This document shows, one piece after another, positions 34,910-43,868 of a stretch of DNA of 64,000 nucleotides (its first letter is position 1; each line of letters begins with the position of its first letter). The position numbers were made by a program, and so were the translations under genes. This DNA is from UKL13-2 sp031414695 (GTDB taxonomy: Bacteria; Pseudomonadota; Gammaproteobacteria; Burkholderiales; Usitatibacteraceae). The stretch spans positions 101,748 through 165,747 of the forward strand of contig JANNWG010000046.1 in assembly GCA_031414695.1 (NCBI GenBank), written 5' to 3'. The notes under the pieces are model-generated. The model saw only the letters and a program-made list of their open reading frames with translations. It was not told the origin of the DNA and searched no databases.

Positions 34910-36870
34910 GATTGCAGCCAATGTCTCGTCAGCAAATGTCACTCCAGCGCTGCATCTGCATATGTGTTGCGCTAGTTTTTTTAATGAGCTGTGGCGGCGG
35001 TGGTGGCAGCGACGGCAGCACCGCACTAGTTTGTACTAACAACTGTGTGCCACCTGCCACATCAACAGATTTTTTGACCGTGGCCGATGTTGAGCGAGTC
35101 ATCGCACAAGCGGTGCATGAGGCGAATGCGCAAAACGCGAAGGCCACTATTGCCGTTGTTGATCGTGTGGGCAATGTGTTGGCGGTATATCGCATGGCAG
35201 GTGCAGCAACCACATTTCGTATTAGCAGTGGTCGCAATGTCAGTGGTGGTCTTGAAAATATTGATGTATTGCCTGATACATTTGCGGCCATCACCAAAGC
35301 AATTACTGGCGCCTATTTATCGTCTAACGGCAATGCGTTTTCAACACGCACGGCGAGCCAAATCGTGCAAGAGCACTTTAATCCGCGCGAATTAAATCAA
35401 CCGAGCGGGCCATTATTTGGCGTACAGTTTTCACAGCTGTCTTGCTCCGACTTAATGCGTCGTGAAACAGACGGCAGTATCGGACCGAAGCGTTCGCCGC
35501 TTGGCCTTGCCGCAGATGCGGGTGGATTACCACTTTACAAAGATAATCGCTTGGTCGGTGGTGTTGGCGTGTTGGCAGATGGGTTGTACGGACTTGACCT
35601 TGATATCACCAATCTTGACAACGATAGAGATGAATTAATTGCGGTCGCTGCCTCTACTGGGTTCGTTGCTCCAGAGGATATTCGCGGCAATCGCATCACA
35701 GCCGACGGCCGAACATTTCGTTATTTGGATTCAACATCTCTATTAGCGAATGCCGCACTAGCGCCGGCATATGCAACGCTTAATAGCAGCGTCGGCAGCA
35801 ATATCGCCGTACCTGGCTTTTTTAGCGCAGTGATTCGTCAAGGTGTTTCTTTTGGCAACAGTGCATCTGGCATACGTGCACTCACTTCAACTGAAAATAG
35901 TGCGTTGGCATCACTCAATGCCTTTGTTGTCGTCGATAGCAGCAACAGCAATCGTTACCCGCCTCGCGCCGGCACTGATACTTTTTTAACGGCAGCAGAA
36001 GCCACTGCCATCATGGCCGAAGCGTTAAAAGTCGCTAATCGTACCAGAGCGCAAATACGTCGGCCACTTAGCACGCAAGCACAAGTCACTATTGCGATTG
36101 TTGACACTAATGGCGAAGTGCTTACGCTCGCGCGCACACCGGATGCGCCGGTATTTGGTACTGATGTGAGCTTGCAAAAAGCGCGCTCTGCTTTGCTGCT
36201 CTCACACCCTAATTCGGCTGCCGACATCAGTGCGTTAGCTATCGCTAACTATATTGGCGCAAGTGCAACGCCAGTCGCAGCACCTAACACCGCGCGTCCA
36301 TTCGCGCAGCAAGTGGCAGGGCTGCGTACGTTTCTCAATGACCCGCGCGCACTGGCCAATGGTGTTGCGTACTCTAACCGCGCCATTGGAAATTTAGCGC
36401 GGCCGTACTTCCCAGACGGCATTACTGGCACCGACGCAGGACCGCTATCGAATCCTATTGCCCAGTGGAGCCCATTCAATGTGGGACTGCAATTAGATTT
36501 AAGCTACAACGCGATTATCGCGGCGGCCGTTAATCCCATTGCCGCTACGCCAGCGGCCGGCTGCACCGGCCTCACGCGAGCTAAAAACGGTATTCAGATT
36601 TTCCCTGGCGCGGTACCAATTTATCGTGGCAATCAGTTAGTCGGTGCCATTGGTGTGTCAGGTGACGGCGTGGATCAAGACGATATGATCGCTTTTCTGG
36701 GGCTGGCAAATGCGTCGCGCATCATTACTACCGGCGTTGGTCATGCGCCTAAAGCGCTACGCGCCGATCAAATTGTGCCGCAGGGATTAGGTACGCGGCT
36801 TCGTTATGTGCAGTGCCCGCAAGCGCCGTTCATTGATTCAAGCGAACAAAACGTGTGCGAGGGCTTATGA
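34906..36870 (+). CDS. Lipoprotein with two HbpS/GlcG-type (DUF336) domains
   Basis: A 654-residue lipoprotein: the lipobox FLMSC is followed by GGGGGSDGS, and the absence of Asp at +2 suggests the outer membrane. Two domains resemble the HbpS/GlcG family, near residues 55-240 (VADVERVIAQAVHEA, IAVVDRVGNVLAVYRM) and 365-630 (TAAEATAIMAEALKVA, ending VGAIGVSGDGVDQDD). HbpS-like proteins bind heme or act in redox sensing, but many relatives are uncharacterised. Starts at residues 6 or 11 are also possible. Its place between two cytochrome genes supports a heme-related role. Confidence 0.75.
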   Translation: MRLQPMSRQQMSLQRCICICVALVFLMSCGGGGGSDGSTALVCTNNCVPPATSTDFLTVADVERVIAQAVHEANAQNAKATIAVVDRVGNVLAVYRMAGAATTFRISSGRNVSGGLENIDVLPDTFAAITKAITGAYLSSNGNAFSTRTASQIVQEHFNPRELNQPSGPLFGVQFSQLSCSDLMRRETDGSIGPKRSPLGLAADAGGLPLYKDNRLVGGVGVLADGLYGLDLDITNLDNDRDELIAVAASTGFVAPEDIRGNRITADGRTFRYLDSTSLLANAALAPAYATLNSSVGSNIAVPGFFSAVIRQGVSFGNSASGIRALTSTENSALASLNAFVVVDSSNSNRYPPRAGTDTFLTAAEATAIMAEALKVANRTRAQIRRPLSTQAQVTIAIVDTNGEVLTLARTPDAPVFGTDVSLQKARSALLLSHPNSAADISALAIANYIGASATPVAAPNTARPFAQQVAGLRTFLNDPRALANGVAYSNRAIGNLARPYFPDGITGTDAGPLSNPIAQWSPFNVGLQLDLSYNAIIAAAVNPIAATPAAGCTGLTRAKNGIQIFPGAVPIYRGNQLVGAIGVSGDGVDQDDMIAFLGLANASRIITTGVGHAPKALRADQIVPQGLGTRLRYVQCPQAPFIDSSEQNVCEGL

Positions 36871-38675
36871 TGACGCGCTCAATACTGGTTATCACTTTTT
36901 GTTTACTAAGCGTGCCATTGCAAACAAGCGCTTTAACGTTAAGTGTTCAGTTGCAACAGGCAGACGAGACAAGTGTGCCGCGCGAGCGCCCACCGTCTGA
37001 TAGCCGTCCACCACTCAAATATCCGCTGCCACCGATTGACCCATCAAAAGTGGATCCGCCAACACCACTGGATGAACGTGTTTCAGTATCAGTACCGGAT
37101 CGCTGGCGCATCATGGAGACGCTCAACTTTAAGTTTCCGTGGTTTGATCCGTACAATCAAAACGTCTGGAAGGGCGACAAACCATTTACGCCATTTGCGC
37201 GCTGGGGAGATGGCAAGACTAATGATTGGTTTTTAGCGCTTTCGGCAGTGTCAGATACGTTAGTGGAAGCGCGGCGCTTACCGATACCCGTTGGCGCGCA
37301 GTCAAGTTTACGAAGTGACGCGAATGATATTTTTGGACGCGGCAAACAAACGGTGCTGGTGGAAACCATCATATTGTCAGCCGCCATCATTAAAGGTAAT
37401 ACCACTTTTAAGCCGCCAGATTATGAATTCCGCTTTGTGCCCGCCATACAAATTAACCATGCGCGGCTAGAAGAAGTGCGTGGCGTTCGCGTTGATCCGC
37501 GCCGTGGCATTCGCCGTACTGATACGCATATCGGCATACAAGAGTTATTTGCTGACGTGCATTTGCGTAATGTGTCTGACAATTATGATTTTGATTCGTT
37601 GCGCGTTGGTATTCAGCCGTTCATTTCGGATTTTCGCGGTTTTGTTTTTCTCGATGTGCCGTTTGGTATTCGTATTTTTGGTAACCGTGATAATAACGTT
37701 TGGCAGTACAACTTAGCCCTGTTTCAGCGGCTTGAGAAAGACACCAACAGCGGCCTAAATGATGTGGGACAAAAATTGCGCCGCGATTATTTTTTCGCGG
37801 CTAATGTTTATCGGCAAGACTTTCCCATACTCGGTCACACCACACAGGCCACCATTATTCATAACGTTAACCGTGAATCAGCGCCTGATTACTATGACCG
37901 TAATGGCGCGTTGATACGTCCAGCTGTGATTGGCGATGTGCGTCCGCGCAATTATCAAGTGACCTATTTAGGCTTAAATGGCGATGGTCACTTTGGCCGC
38001 TGGAATGTCACCTCTTCTTTGTATGCCGCATTTGGCACAGACGAACGCCACCCGCTCGCACAACGTCGCCAATCGATTCGCGCGGGCTTTGCGGCAGTAG
38101 AAGTATCCAGAGATTTTAGTTGGCTACGCACCCGTGTCAGTGCGCTTATATCAAGTGGCGATAAAAATCCATTTGACGGCAAAGCGACTGGTTTTGATGC
38201 CATTTTTGAAAACCCGCAATTCGCCGGTGCCGACACCAGCTTCTTTATTCGTCAGGCCGTACCACTCATTGGTGGCGGTGGCGTGGCACTGTCACAACGT
38301 AATGGCGTGTTGCCCTCACTCCGATCATCGAAAGATCAAGGCCAATCTAATTTTGTTAATCCGGGCTTAACGTTAATCGGTGTGGGTGCAGATGCGGATG
38401 TGACGCCGCAAATACGCGTACTGGGTAATGTATCGCGGCTTAGTTTTAATCACACCGCCACACTTTCGGTTTTGCGTAATCAGCGCGTTGGTTCAAAACA
38501 GTTGGGCACAGATGTGTCGCTAGGCGTGCAGGCGCGGCCATTTATGTCGCAAAACGTGGTGATCAGTGCTTCGGCCTCTGCACTTGTGCCAGGTGCGGCC
38601 TTAAAAGCGCTCTATGATGAAAATAAACGTGGCGTGCAATATTCAGCGCTGCTCAATGTTGTGTTGACGTATTAG
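36867..38675 (+). CDS. Predicted outer-membrane beta-barrel protein
   Basis: A 602-residue exported protein with a signal peptide (residues ~1-22) and a proline-rich segment (SDSRPPLKYPLPPIDPSK). A long region follows with alternating hydrophobic/polar residues typical of beta strands, and it ends in an aromatic residue (VVLTY), as outer-membrane barrels do. I do not recognise a family. By analogy with porin-cytochrome conduits it could carry a cytochrome through the outer membrane, but it lacks the N-terminal cysteines of MtrB. ATG 36867 overlaps the previous stop. Confidence 0.6.
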   Translation: MMTRSILVITFCLLSVPLQTSALTLSVQLQQADETSVPRERPPSDSRPPLKYPLPPIDPSKVDPPTPLDERVSVSVPDRWRIMETLNFKFPWFDPYNQNVWKGDKPFTPFARWGDGKTNDWFLALSAVSDTLVEARRLPIPVGAQSSLRSDANDIFGRGKQTVLVETIILSAAIIKGNTTFKPPDYEFRFVPAIQINHARLEEVRGVRVDPRRGIRRTDTHIGIQELFADVHLRNVSDNYDFDSLRVGIQPFISDFRGFVFLDVPFGIRIFGNRDNNVWQYNLALFQRLEKDTNSGLNDVGQKLRRDYFFAANVYRQDFPILGHTTQATIIHNVNRESAPDYYDRNGALIRPAVIGDVRPRNYQVTYLGLNGDGHFGRWNVTSSLYAAFGTDERHPLAQRRQSIRAGFAAVEVSRDFSWLRTRVSALISSGDKNPFDGKATGFDAIFENPQFAGADTSFFIRQAVPLIGGGGVALSQRNGVLPSLRSSKDQGQSNFVNPGLTLIGVGADADVTPQIRVLGNVSRLSFNHTATLSVLRNQRVGSKQLGTDVSLGVQARPFMSQNVVISASASALVPGAALKALYDENKRGVQYSALLNVVLTY

Positions 38676-38679
38676 TTTG

Positions 38680-41600
38680 ATGGTAATAAAAATGACAAAC
38701 CCTAATAATGGCGGGCATTTTAGAGCAAAAACTGCTCAAAGCGCCCTCCTATGCTTGTGTTTAATGTTTAATTACATACCACAAGTGCAAGCGTCAGCAG
38801 CTGAAAAACCTGTTGCGCGGCAGTACGTGAGCACACCTGCCGCGCCTAAGCGCCAGTCGATCATGGACGAAAGTAAAAAATCATTCGGCTGCGTGTCATG
38901 TCACACCACGACTGACCGCCACACCATGCACTCTAACCCCGCTGTTGTTATTGGCTGTACCGATTGCCATGGCGGCGACGCCACCGTAATGAAAAGTAAA
39001 GATAGCGCCAATTATCAAGCTGACATGGCAAAAGCACACGTACTGCCGCGCTTTCCTTCTGCATGGAAAACCCCATCGAGTGCGAATCCCGAAGCCAGTT
39101 TTACGCTACTCAATCGTGAAGCTAAAGAATTTGTGCGCTTTATTAACCCTGGTGATTTACGTGTCGCACGTGAGGCCTGTGGTGCTTGTCACTTAGAGGT
39201 GATTCAACAGGTTGAGCGAAGCCTGATGGCCACCTCCGCCATGCTATGGGGTGGTGCCTCGTATAACAACGGCATCTTGCCCTACAAGCGCTACATACTC
39301 GGCGAGGCTTACACACAAAATAGTGAGCCCGCAATAATTAAAAATCCAGTTCCCGTCACACCACACATGACCGCAATGGGTATTTTGCCTTCGTTAGCGC
39401 CGCTGCCTGCATGGGAGACTGTGCCACCAGCCGATATTTTTCGCGTCTTCGAGCGCGGTGGTCGTGTTATTAATACACAATTTCCCGAAGTTGGTTTACC
39501 CAACATTACTGGTGTGCTGCAAAAACTTGACGAGCCAGGCAGACCTGATATTAAGCAATCTAATCGCGGCCCTGGCACTGGGCAGCGTATCGCGGTACCG
39601 TTGATTAACATTACCAAGACGCGCTTAAACGATCCGCACTTATGGTTCTTAGGCACTAATGAGCAGCCGGGCGACTATCGCTCCTCAGGCTGCACGGCGT
39701 GCCACACCATTTATGCAAATGATCGGGACCCTAAACACAGCGGACCGTATGCGAAATTTGGCAACGAAGGCAAATCACAATCCAAAGACCCGACCATTGA
39801 TAAAACCAAATCGGGCTCACCGTTAAAGCATGAATTCACCCGCGCCATCCCGTCATCGCAGTGCATGGTCTGTCACATGCATCAGCCGAATATTTTCGTT
39901 AATACCTTCTATGGCACCACCATGTGGGATTACGAAGCCGATGCGCCAAACATGTGGCCGAAAAAGCAAAAATATCCAACCGCTAAAGAATCACGCGAAA
40001 TATTAAATCGTAATCCCGAAGAAGCCGCTACACGCGGGCTGTGGGGCGATAAAGATTTTCTCAAACGCGTTTGGGAAAATAACGACAAGATGAAAGACAC
40101 GCAGTTTGCCGACTATCACGGTCACGGCTGGAATTTTCGTTATGTGTTTAAGCGCGACCGCAAAGGGACATTGCTCGATAAAGATAATGCCCCCGTCGCT
40201 GACAATGACCCTAAAAAATTTAGCAAAGCAGTTCACCTAACGTCAATTCATCTCGACAAAGGCATGCACTGCGTTGATTGCCATTTTTCGCAAGACGTTC
40301 ACGGCAATGGCCACATCTATGGCGAAGTCGCCGCGGCGGTCGAAATAGAATGTATTGATTGTCACGGTACAGCGGACAAATACCCCACCTTATTTACCTC
40401 CGGCCCTGCCGCTGCCAAACAGGGGCGCGACTTACAAGTCATGCGCACCCCAGATGGTCGCAAACGTTTTGAATGGCTCAATGGTGAGCTATATCAACGT
40501 TCAAATATTGACCCTAAGCTCGAATGGAAAATGAGCTTAACCAAAGATAGCGTCACGCCAGGTCATGCGGAATACAACGAAAAAGCAGCGCGCGCGAAAC
40601 TCATGCACACAGGAGCTAAAGGACGTGATGGCGAATGGGGTGAAGTGAAAGGCAAGGCACCTGATGACTACGCGCACAGCAACGAAAAAATGACCTGCTA
40701 CTCATGTCACCTATCGTGGACAACATCATGTGCGGGCTGTCATCTGCCGATTAAAGCAAACGAAAAATCGGACAAACTCCACTACGAAGGCGGCGAGACC
40801 CGCAACTACGCCACCTACAATCCGCAAGTCGCGCGCGATGATATGTTTCAACTAGGTCGTCATGGCGACGTTAAGGGCAATCGTGTCGCGCCTATTCGCT
40901 CAACATCCGCGCTGATTTTGTCATCCACCAATGCAAACCGCGAAAAAATTTATATCCAACAGCCGCCGATTGCGGCGAGCGGACATTCTTCACAAGCTTT
41001 CGCGCCGCATTATCCGCATACCGAACGTAAAACCGAAACCAAGACCTGCACCGATTGCCACGCTGCCAAGGATGGCGACAATAACGCCATCATGTCGCAG
41101 CTTTTGTTGCATGGCACGAACTATGTGAATTTTGTTGGTTTCAACGCGTGGGTCGGCACAACCAAAAAAGTAGAGGCCGTGCAAGTCACCGAATGGGATG
41201 AACCACAAGCGGTTATCGGCAGTTATCTACACAAATATGCGTACCCAGATTGGTTTGAAAATCACCAAAAGGCGGATAAAAAATTAGCCGAAAAGCATAG
41301 CGAAGCCACCACCGGCGAAGCGAGCTGCTTACAACTACGTGGCGAATATCTGTTTGTTGCTGAGGGGCGTGGCGGATTCCGCGTTTACGATACTGCTTCT
41401 ATTGCTAACAAAGGCGTTTCGCAAAAAATTATTACCGCGCCATTTTCGCCGCTCGGCCAAAATACCCATGTGCCGTCGAAAAATGCCACCTGCATGGCGC
41501 TGCCAACCAATCAGCCTATCGCACCTGAACGTAATCAAGGCACGCTAATGCGCGTGACCAACCAAGAGCAGGCTTTTCACCCTATCTATCATTACGCGTT

Positions 41601-42468
41601 TGTCGTAGATGCGGAAGAAGGCCTCATTGTGGTGAATGTTGACACCTTAGCCGATGGCGAGCCGCGCAACAATTTCTTAACGCGCGCAGCAACATTCAAT
41701 GACAATAATATTTTGAAAGGTGCGCGGCACATCACGCTCGGCGGCTACTACGCCTACATCGCCACTGACGCGGGCTTAGTGGTACTTAATTTGAATGACC
41801 CGTTGAAGCCGACAGTAGCAGCACAAATTCCCCTCAATGATATGCGCGCATCTGCACTGCAATTTCGCTATCTCTTTGCCACCACCGCAAAAGGTTTGGA
41901 AATCATTGATGTCACGCATCCGAATAAGCCAGTGCTTAAATCGCACTTCGCGCTCGATGACGCACGTCGTGTTTATGTGGCTCGCACCTACGCGTATGTG
42001 GCCGCGGGTCGCGATGGCCTGGTCATTGTGGATGTAGAAAAGCCTGAAACACCTCGCCAATACTTGCGTTTCAACGCTGCAAACACAATCACTGATGCGC
42101 GTGATGTAGTGGTGGCCTCGACGAACGCTTCATTATTTGCCTACATCGCCGATGGCAAAAATGGCATGAAGGTGGTGCAGCTAACATCGCCTGAATCGCA
42201 ACCAAAATTTTATGGGTTTTCACCCGAACCGAAACCAGAACTGATTGCTTGGCGCAACACAGATTCGCCCGCACTGGCGCTTTCTAAAGGTCTTGATCGT
42301 GACCGTGCAGTGGATGAAACAGGCGGGCAGATTGCGGTGTTTGGCCGCATCGGCTCACGGCCGTTTAATAAAAGCGAAATGGATAAACTGTATCTAAATC
42401 CTGACGGCTCAATGTGGACAGTAAGTGATGCCATCGACCGAAAGAAATACGTTGGAGTATCTAAATGA
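38680..42468 (+). CDS. Decaheme cytochrome c with C-terminal LVIVD beta-propeller
   Basis: An exported protein of about 1262 residues. After a signal peptide (cleaving near QASA) there are ten CXXCH sites between about residues 70 and 795, including CVSCH, CGACH, CMVCH, CYSCH closely followed by CAGCH, and a final CTDCH. Residues ~880-1190 contain repeats of the LVIVD type (YAYIATDAGLVVLNLNDP, YAYVAAGRDGLVIVDVEKP), which build a beta-propeller. The combination suggests a large periplasmic or surface electron-transfer protein with a binding platform. A second ATG at 38692 is an alternative start. It overlaps the next gene by four bases. Confidence 0.88.
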   Translation: MVIKMTNPNNGGHFRAKTAQSALLCLCLMFNYIPQVQASAAEKPVARQYVSTPAAPKRQSIMDESKKSFGCVSCHTTTDRHTMHSNPAVVIGCTDCHGGDATVMKSKDSANYQADMAKAHVLPRFPSAWKTPSSANPEASFTLLNREAKEFVRFINPGDLRVAREACGACHLEVIQQVERSLMATSAMLWGGASYNNGILPYKRYILGEAYTQNSEPAIIKNPVPVTPHMTAMGILPSLAPLPAWETVPPADIFRVFERGGRVINTQFPEVGLPNITGVLQKLDEPGRPDIKQSNRGPGTGQRIAVPLINITKTRLNDPHLWFLGTNEQPGDYRSSGCTACHTIYANDRDPKHSGPYAKFGNEGKSQSKDPTIDKTKSGSPLKHEFTRAIPSSQCMVCHMHQPNIFVNTFYGTTMWDYEADAPNMWPKKQKYPTAKESREILNRNPEEAATRGLWGDKDFLKRVWENNDKMKDTQFADYHGHGWNFRYVFKRDRKGTLLDKDNAPVADNDPKKFSKAVHLTSIHLDKGMHCVDCHFSQDVHGNGHIYGEVAAAVEIECIDCHGTADKYPTLFTSGPAAAKQGRDLQVMRTPDGRKRFEWLNGELYQRSNIDPKLEWKMSLTKDSVTPGHAEYNEKAARAKLMHTGAKGRDGEWGEVKGKAPDDYAHSNEKMTCYSCHLSWTTSCAGCHLPIKANEKSDKLHYEGGETRNYATYNPQVARDDMFQLGRHGDVKGNRVAPIRSTSALILSSTNANREKIYIQQPPIAASGHSSQAFAPHYPHTERKTETKTCTDCHAAKDGDNNAIMSQLLLHGTNYVNFVGFNAWVGTTKKVEAVQVTEWDEPQAVIGSYLHKYAYPDWFENHQKADKKLAEKHSEATTGEASCLQLRGEYLFVAEGRGGFRVYDTASIANKGVSQKIITAPFSPLGQNTHVPSKNATCMALPTNQPIAPERNQGTLMRVTNQEQAFHPIYHYAFVVDAEEGLIVVNVDTLADGEPRNNFLTRAATFNDNNILKGARHITLGGYYAYIATDAGLVVLNLNDPLKPTVAAQIPLNDMRASALQFRYLFATTAKGLEIIDVTHPNKPVLKSHFALDDARRVYVARTYAYVAAGRDGLVIVDVEKPETPRQYLRFNAANTITDARDVVVASTNASLFAYIADGKNGMKVVQLTSPESQPKFYGFSPEPKPELIAWRNTDSPALALSKGLDRDRAVDETGGQIAVFGRIGSRPFNKSEMDKLYLNPDGSMWTVSDAIDRKKYVGVSK

Positions 42469-43850
42469 AACTTATCAGCACTAGCGGAACCTACGAAACC
42501 AACAGCACATTAAACAACGCGTTATTTTTTGTTGGGCTAATTTGCGCCCTCTTATGCAGCAATGCGCACGCACAGCTTCTGCCTTACCAATCACCGCATA
42601 AAACGGAAGGCGCGGCGACTTGCGCCTCCTCCTTGTGCCATGGCTCGATTAAAACCTGGCAAGGCTCGTCCGTCTTACAAAATGAATACGTTACTTGGAG
42701 CCGTGTCGATAAACACGCCAAAGCGTATAACAAGCTTTTTAACGACACATCCAAACGCATCGCTAAAAATCTCGGCTTAAAAGAAGGTGCGCACCAAGCA
42801 AAGCTATGCTTAGATTGTCATGCGCACAATGTTTCAGCAGATAAGCACGGTGAAAAATTTTCAATACAAGACAACATCACCTGTGAAGCATGTCATGGCC
42901 CCGCCGAAAAATGGCTACGTTCACATGTATCAAACGATGCGCCACCTGAACTATCTCACGCACAAAATGTTGCCGCTGGTTTGTATCCCACCAGTGACCC
43001 TGAGGCGCGTGCCAAGCTATGTTTATCGTGTCACTTTGGCAATCAGGATAAATTAGTCACACATCGTTTAATGGGCGCAGGACATCCCCGCATGACCTTT
43101 GAACTTGATACTTTTACCGAAATGGCACCAAAACATTTTGTAATCGATAACGATTACAACGCGCGCAAACGCGTTTGGGAAGGTGTCAAAGTTTGGGCGA
43201 TTGGTCAGGCACTTGCCACGAATGATTCACTCGATATTTTGCTGCACCCGACACTTGGGCGTGATGGCATTTTCCCTGAATTAGTTTTATTCGATTGTCA
43301 TGCTTGCCACCGCCCAATGGCGGAAAATCGATTGCAAGCCAAAACACCTCTTGGTGTCGCCGCAACGCCAGGACTGGTTCGCCTAAACGATAGCAATATG
43401 CTCATGCTGGGCGTGATTGCACGCGCCATCAATCCCCCACTAGGCGATCGTATCAGTCAAAAAACCATTGCCCTTCACAGCGCGATTGCGGGGGACAAAC
43501 GTGTAGGCGATGTCGCAACCGTTGCAACGGAAATGAAAGCGCTCTCGCGTGAGGTGATTAATCAAATTAAAACCGCAAAAATTGATGCGAAATTATTAAA
43601 CACTGTCGTCTTAACGCTCGTCGATGATGGCATTAAAGGGGGGTATCGTGATTATGCCGCCGCCGAACAGGCAACATTAGCCATTTCATCTATTGGGCAA
43701 TTTATGGCGGTGCAGGGCAGCTTGAAATCCCCAGCGCAATTTACGACCAAGTGGAAACTTCTAAACGCCTCTCTACAGCATGACGAAAAATTTAAGCCGC
43801 AGGAATTCGTCACCAAACTGCAAGCACTGCGACCAACACTGACGCAATAG
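42465..43850 (+). CDS. Cytochrome c554-like multiheme protein
   Basis: A 461-residue exported cytochrome with a signal peptide ending near NAHA. It has four standard CXXCH sites (Cys115, Cys140, Cys186 and Cys278 as first cysteines) and one CX4CH site, CASSLCH at residues 53-59. The spacing and the segment CEACHGPAEKW resemble the c554 family of hydroxylamine and related pathways. No hydroxylamine oxidoreductase is encoded here, so it is probably a general periplasmic shuttle. Five hemes are expected if the CX4CH site is used. Confidence 0.85.
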   Translation: MKLISTSGTYETNSTLNNALFFVGLICALLCSNAHAQLLPYQSPHKTEGAATCASSLCHGSIKTWQGSSVLQNEYVTWSRVDKHAKAYNKLFNDTSKRIAKNLGLKEGAHQAKLCLDCHAHNVSADKHGEKFSIQDNITCEACHGPAEKWLRSHVSNDAPPELSHAQNVAAGLYPTSDPEARAKLCLSCHFGNQDKLVTHRLMGAGHPRMTFELDTFTEMAPKHFVIDNDYNARKRVWEGVKVWAIGQALATNDSLDILLHPTLGRDGIFPELVLFDCHACHRPMAENRLQAKTPLGVAATPGLVRLNDSNMLMLGVIARAINPPLGDRISQKTIALHSAIAGDKRVGDVATVATEMKALSREVINQIKTAKIDAKLLNTVVLTLVDDGIKGGYRDYAAAEQATLAISSIGQFMAVQGSLKSPAQFTTKWKLLNASLQHDEKFKPQEFVTKLQALRPTLTQ

Positions 43851-43868
43851 AACGCGATAGGAATCAAT

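Noticed and set aside
42465..43850. Ammonia oxidation (cytochrome c554 of hydroxylamine pathway)
   Set aside because: No hao, cycB or amo genes in the window; the heme pattern alone does not show nitrification.
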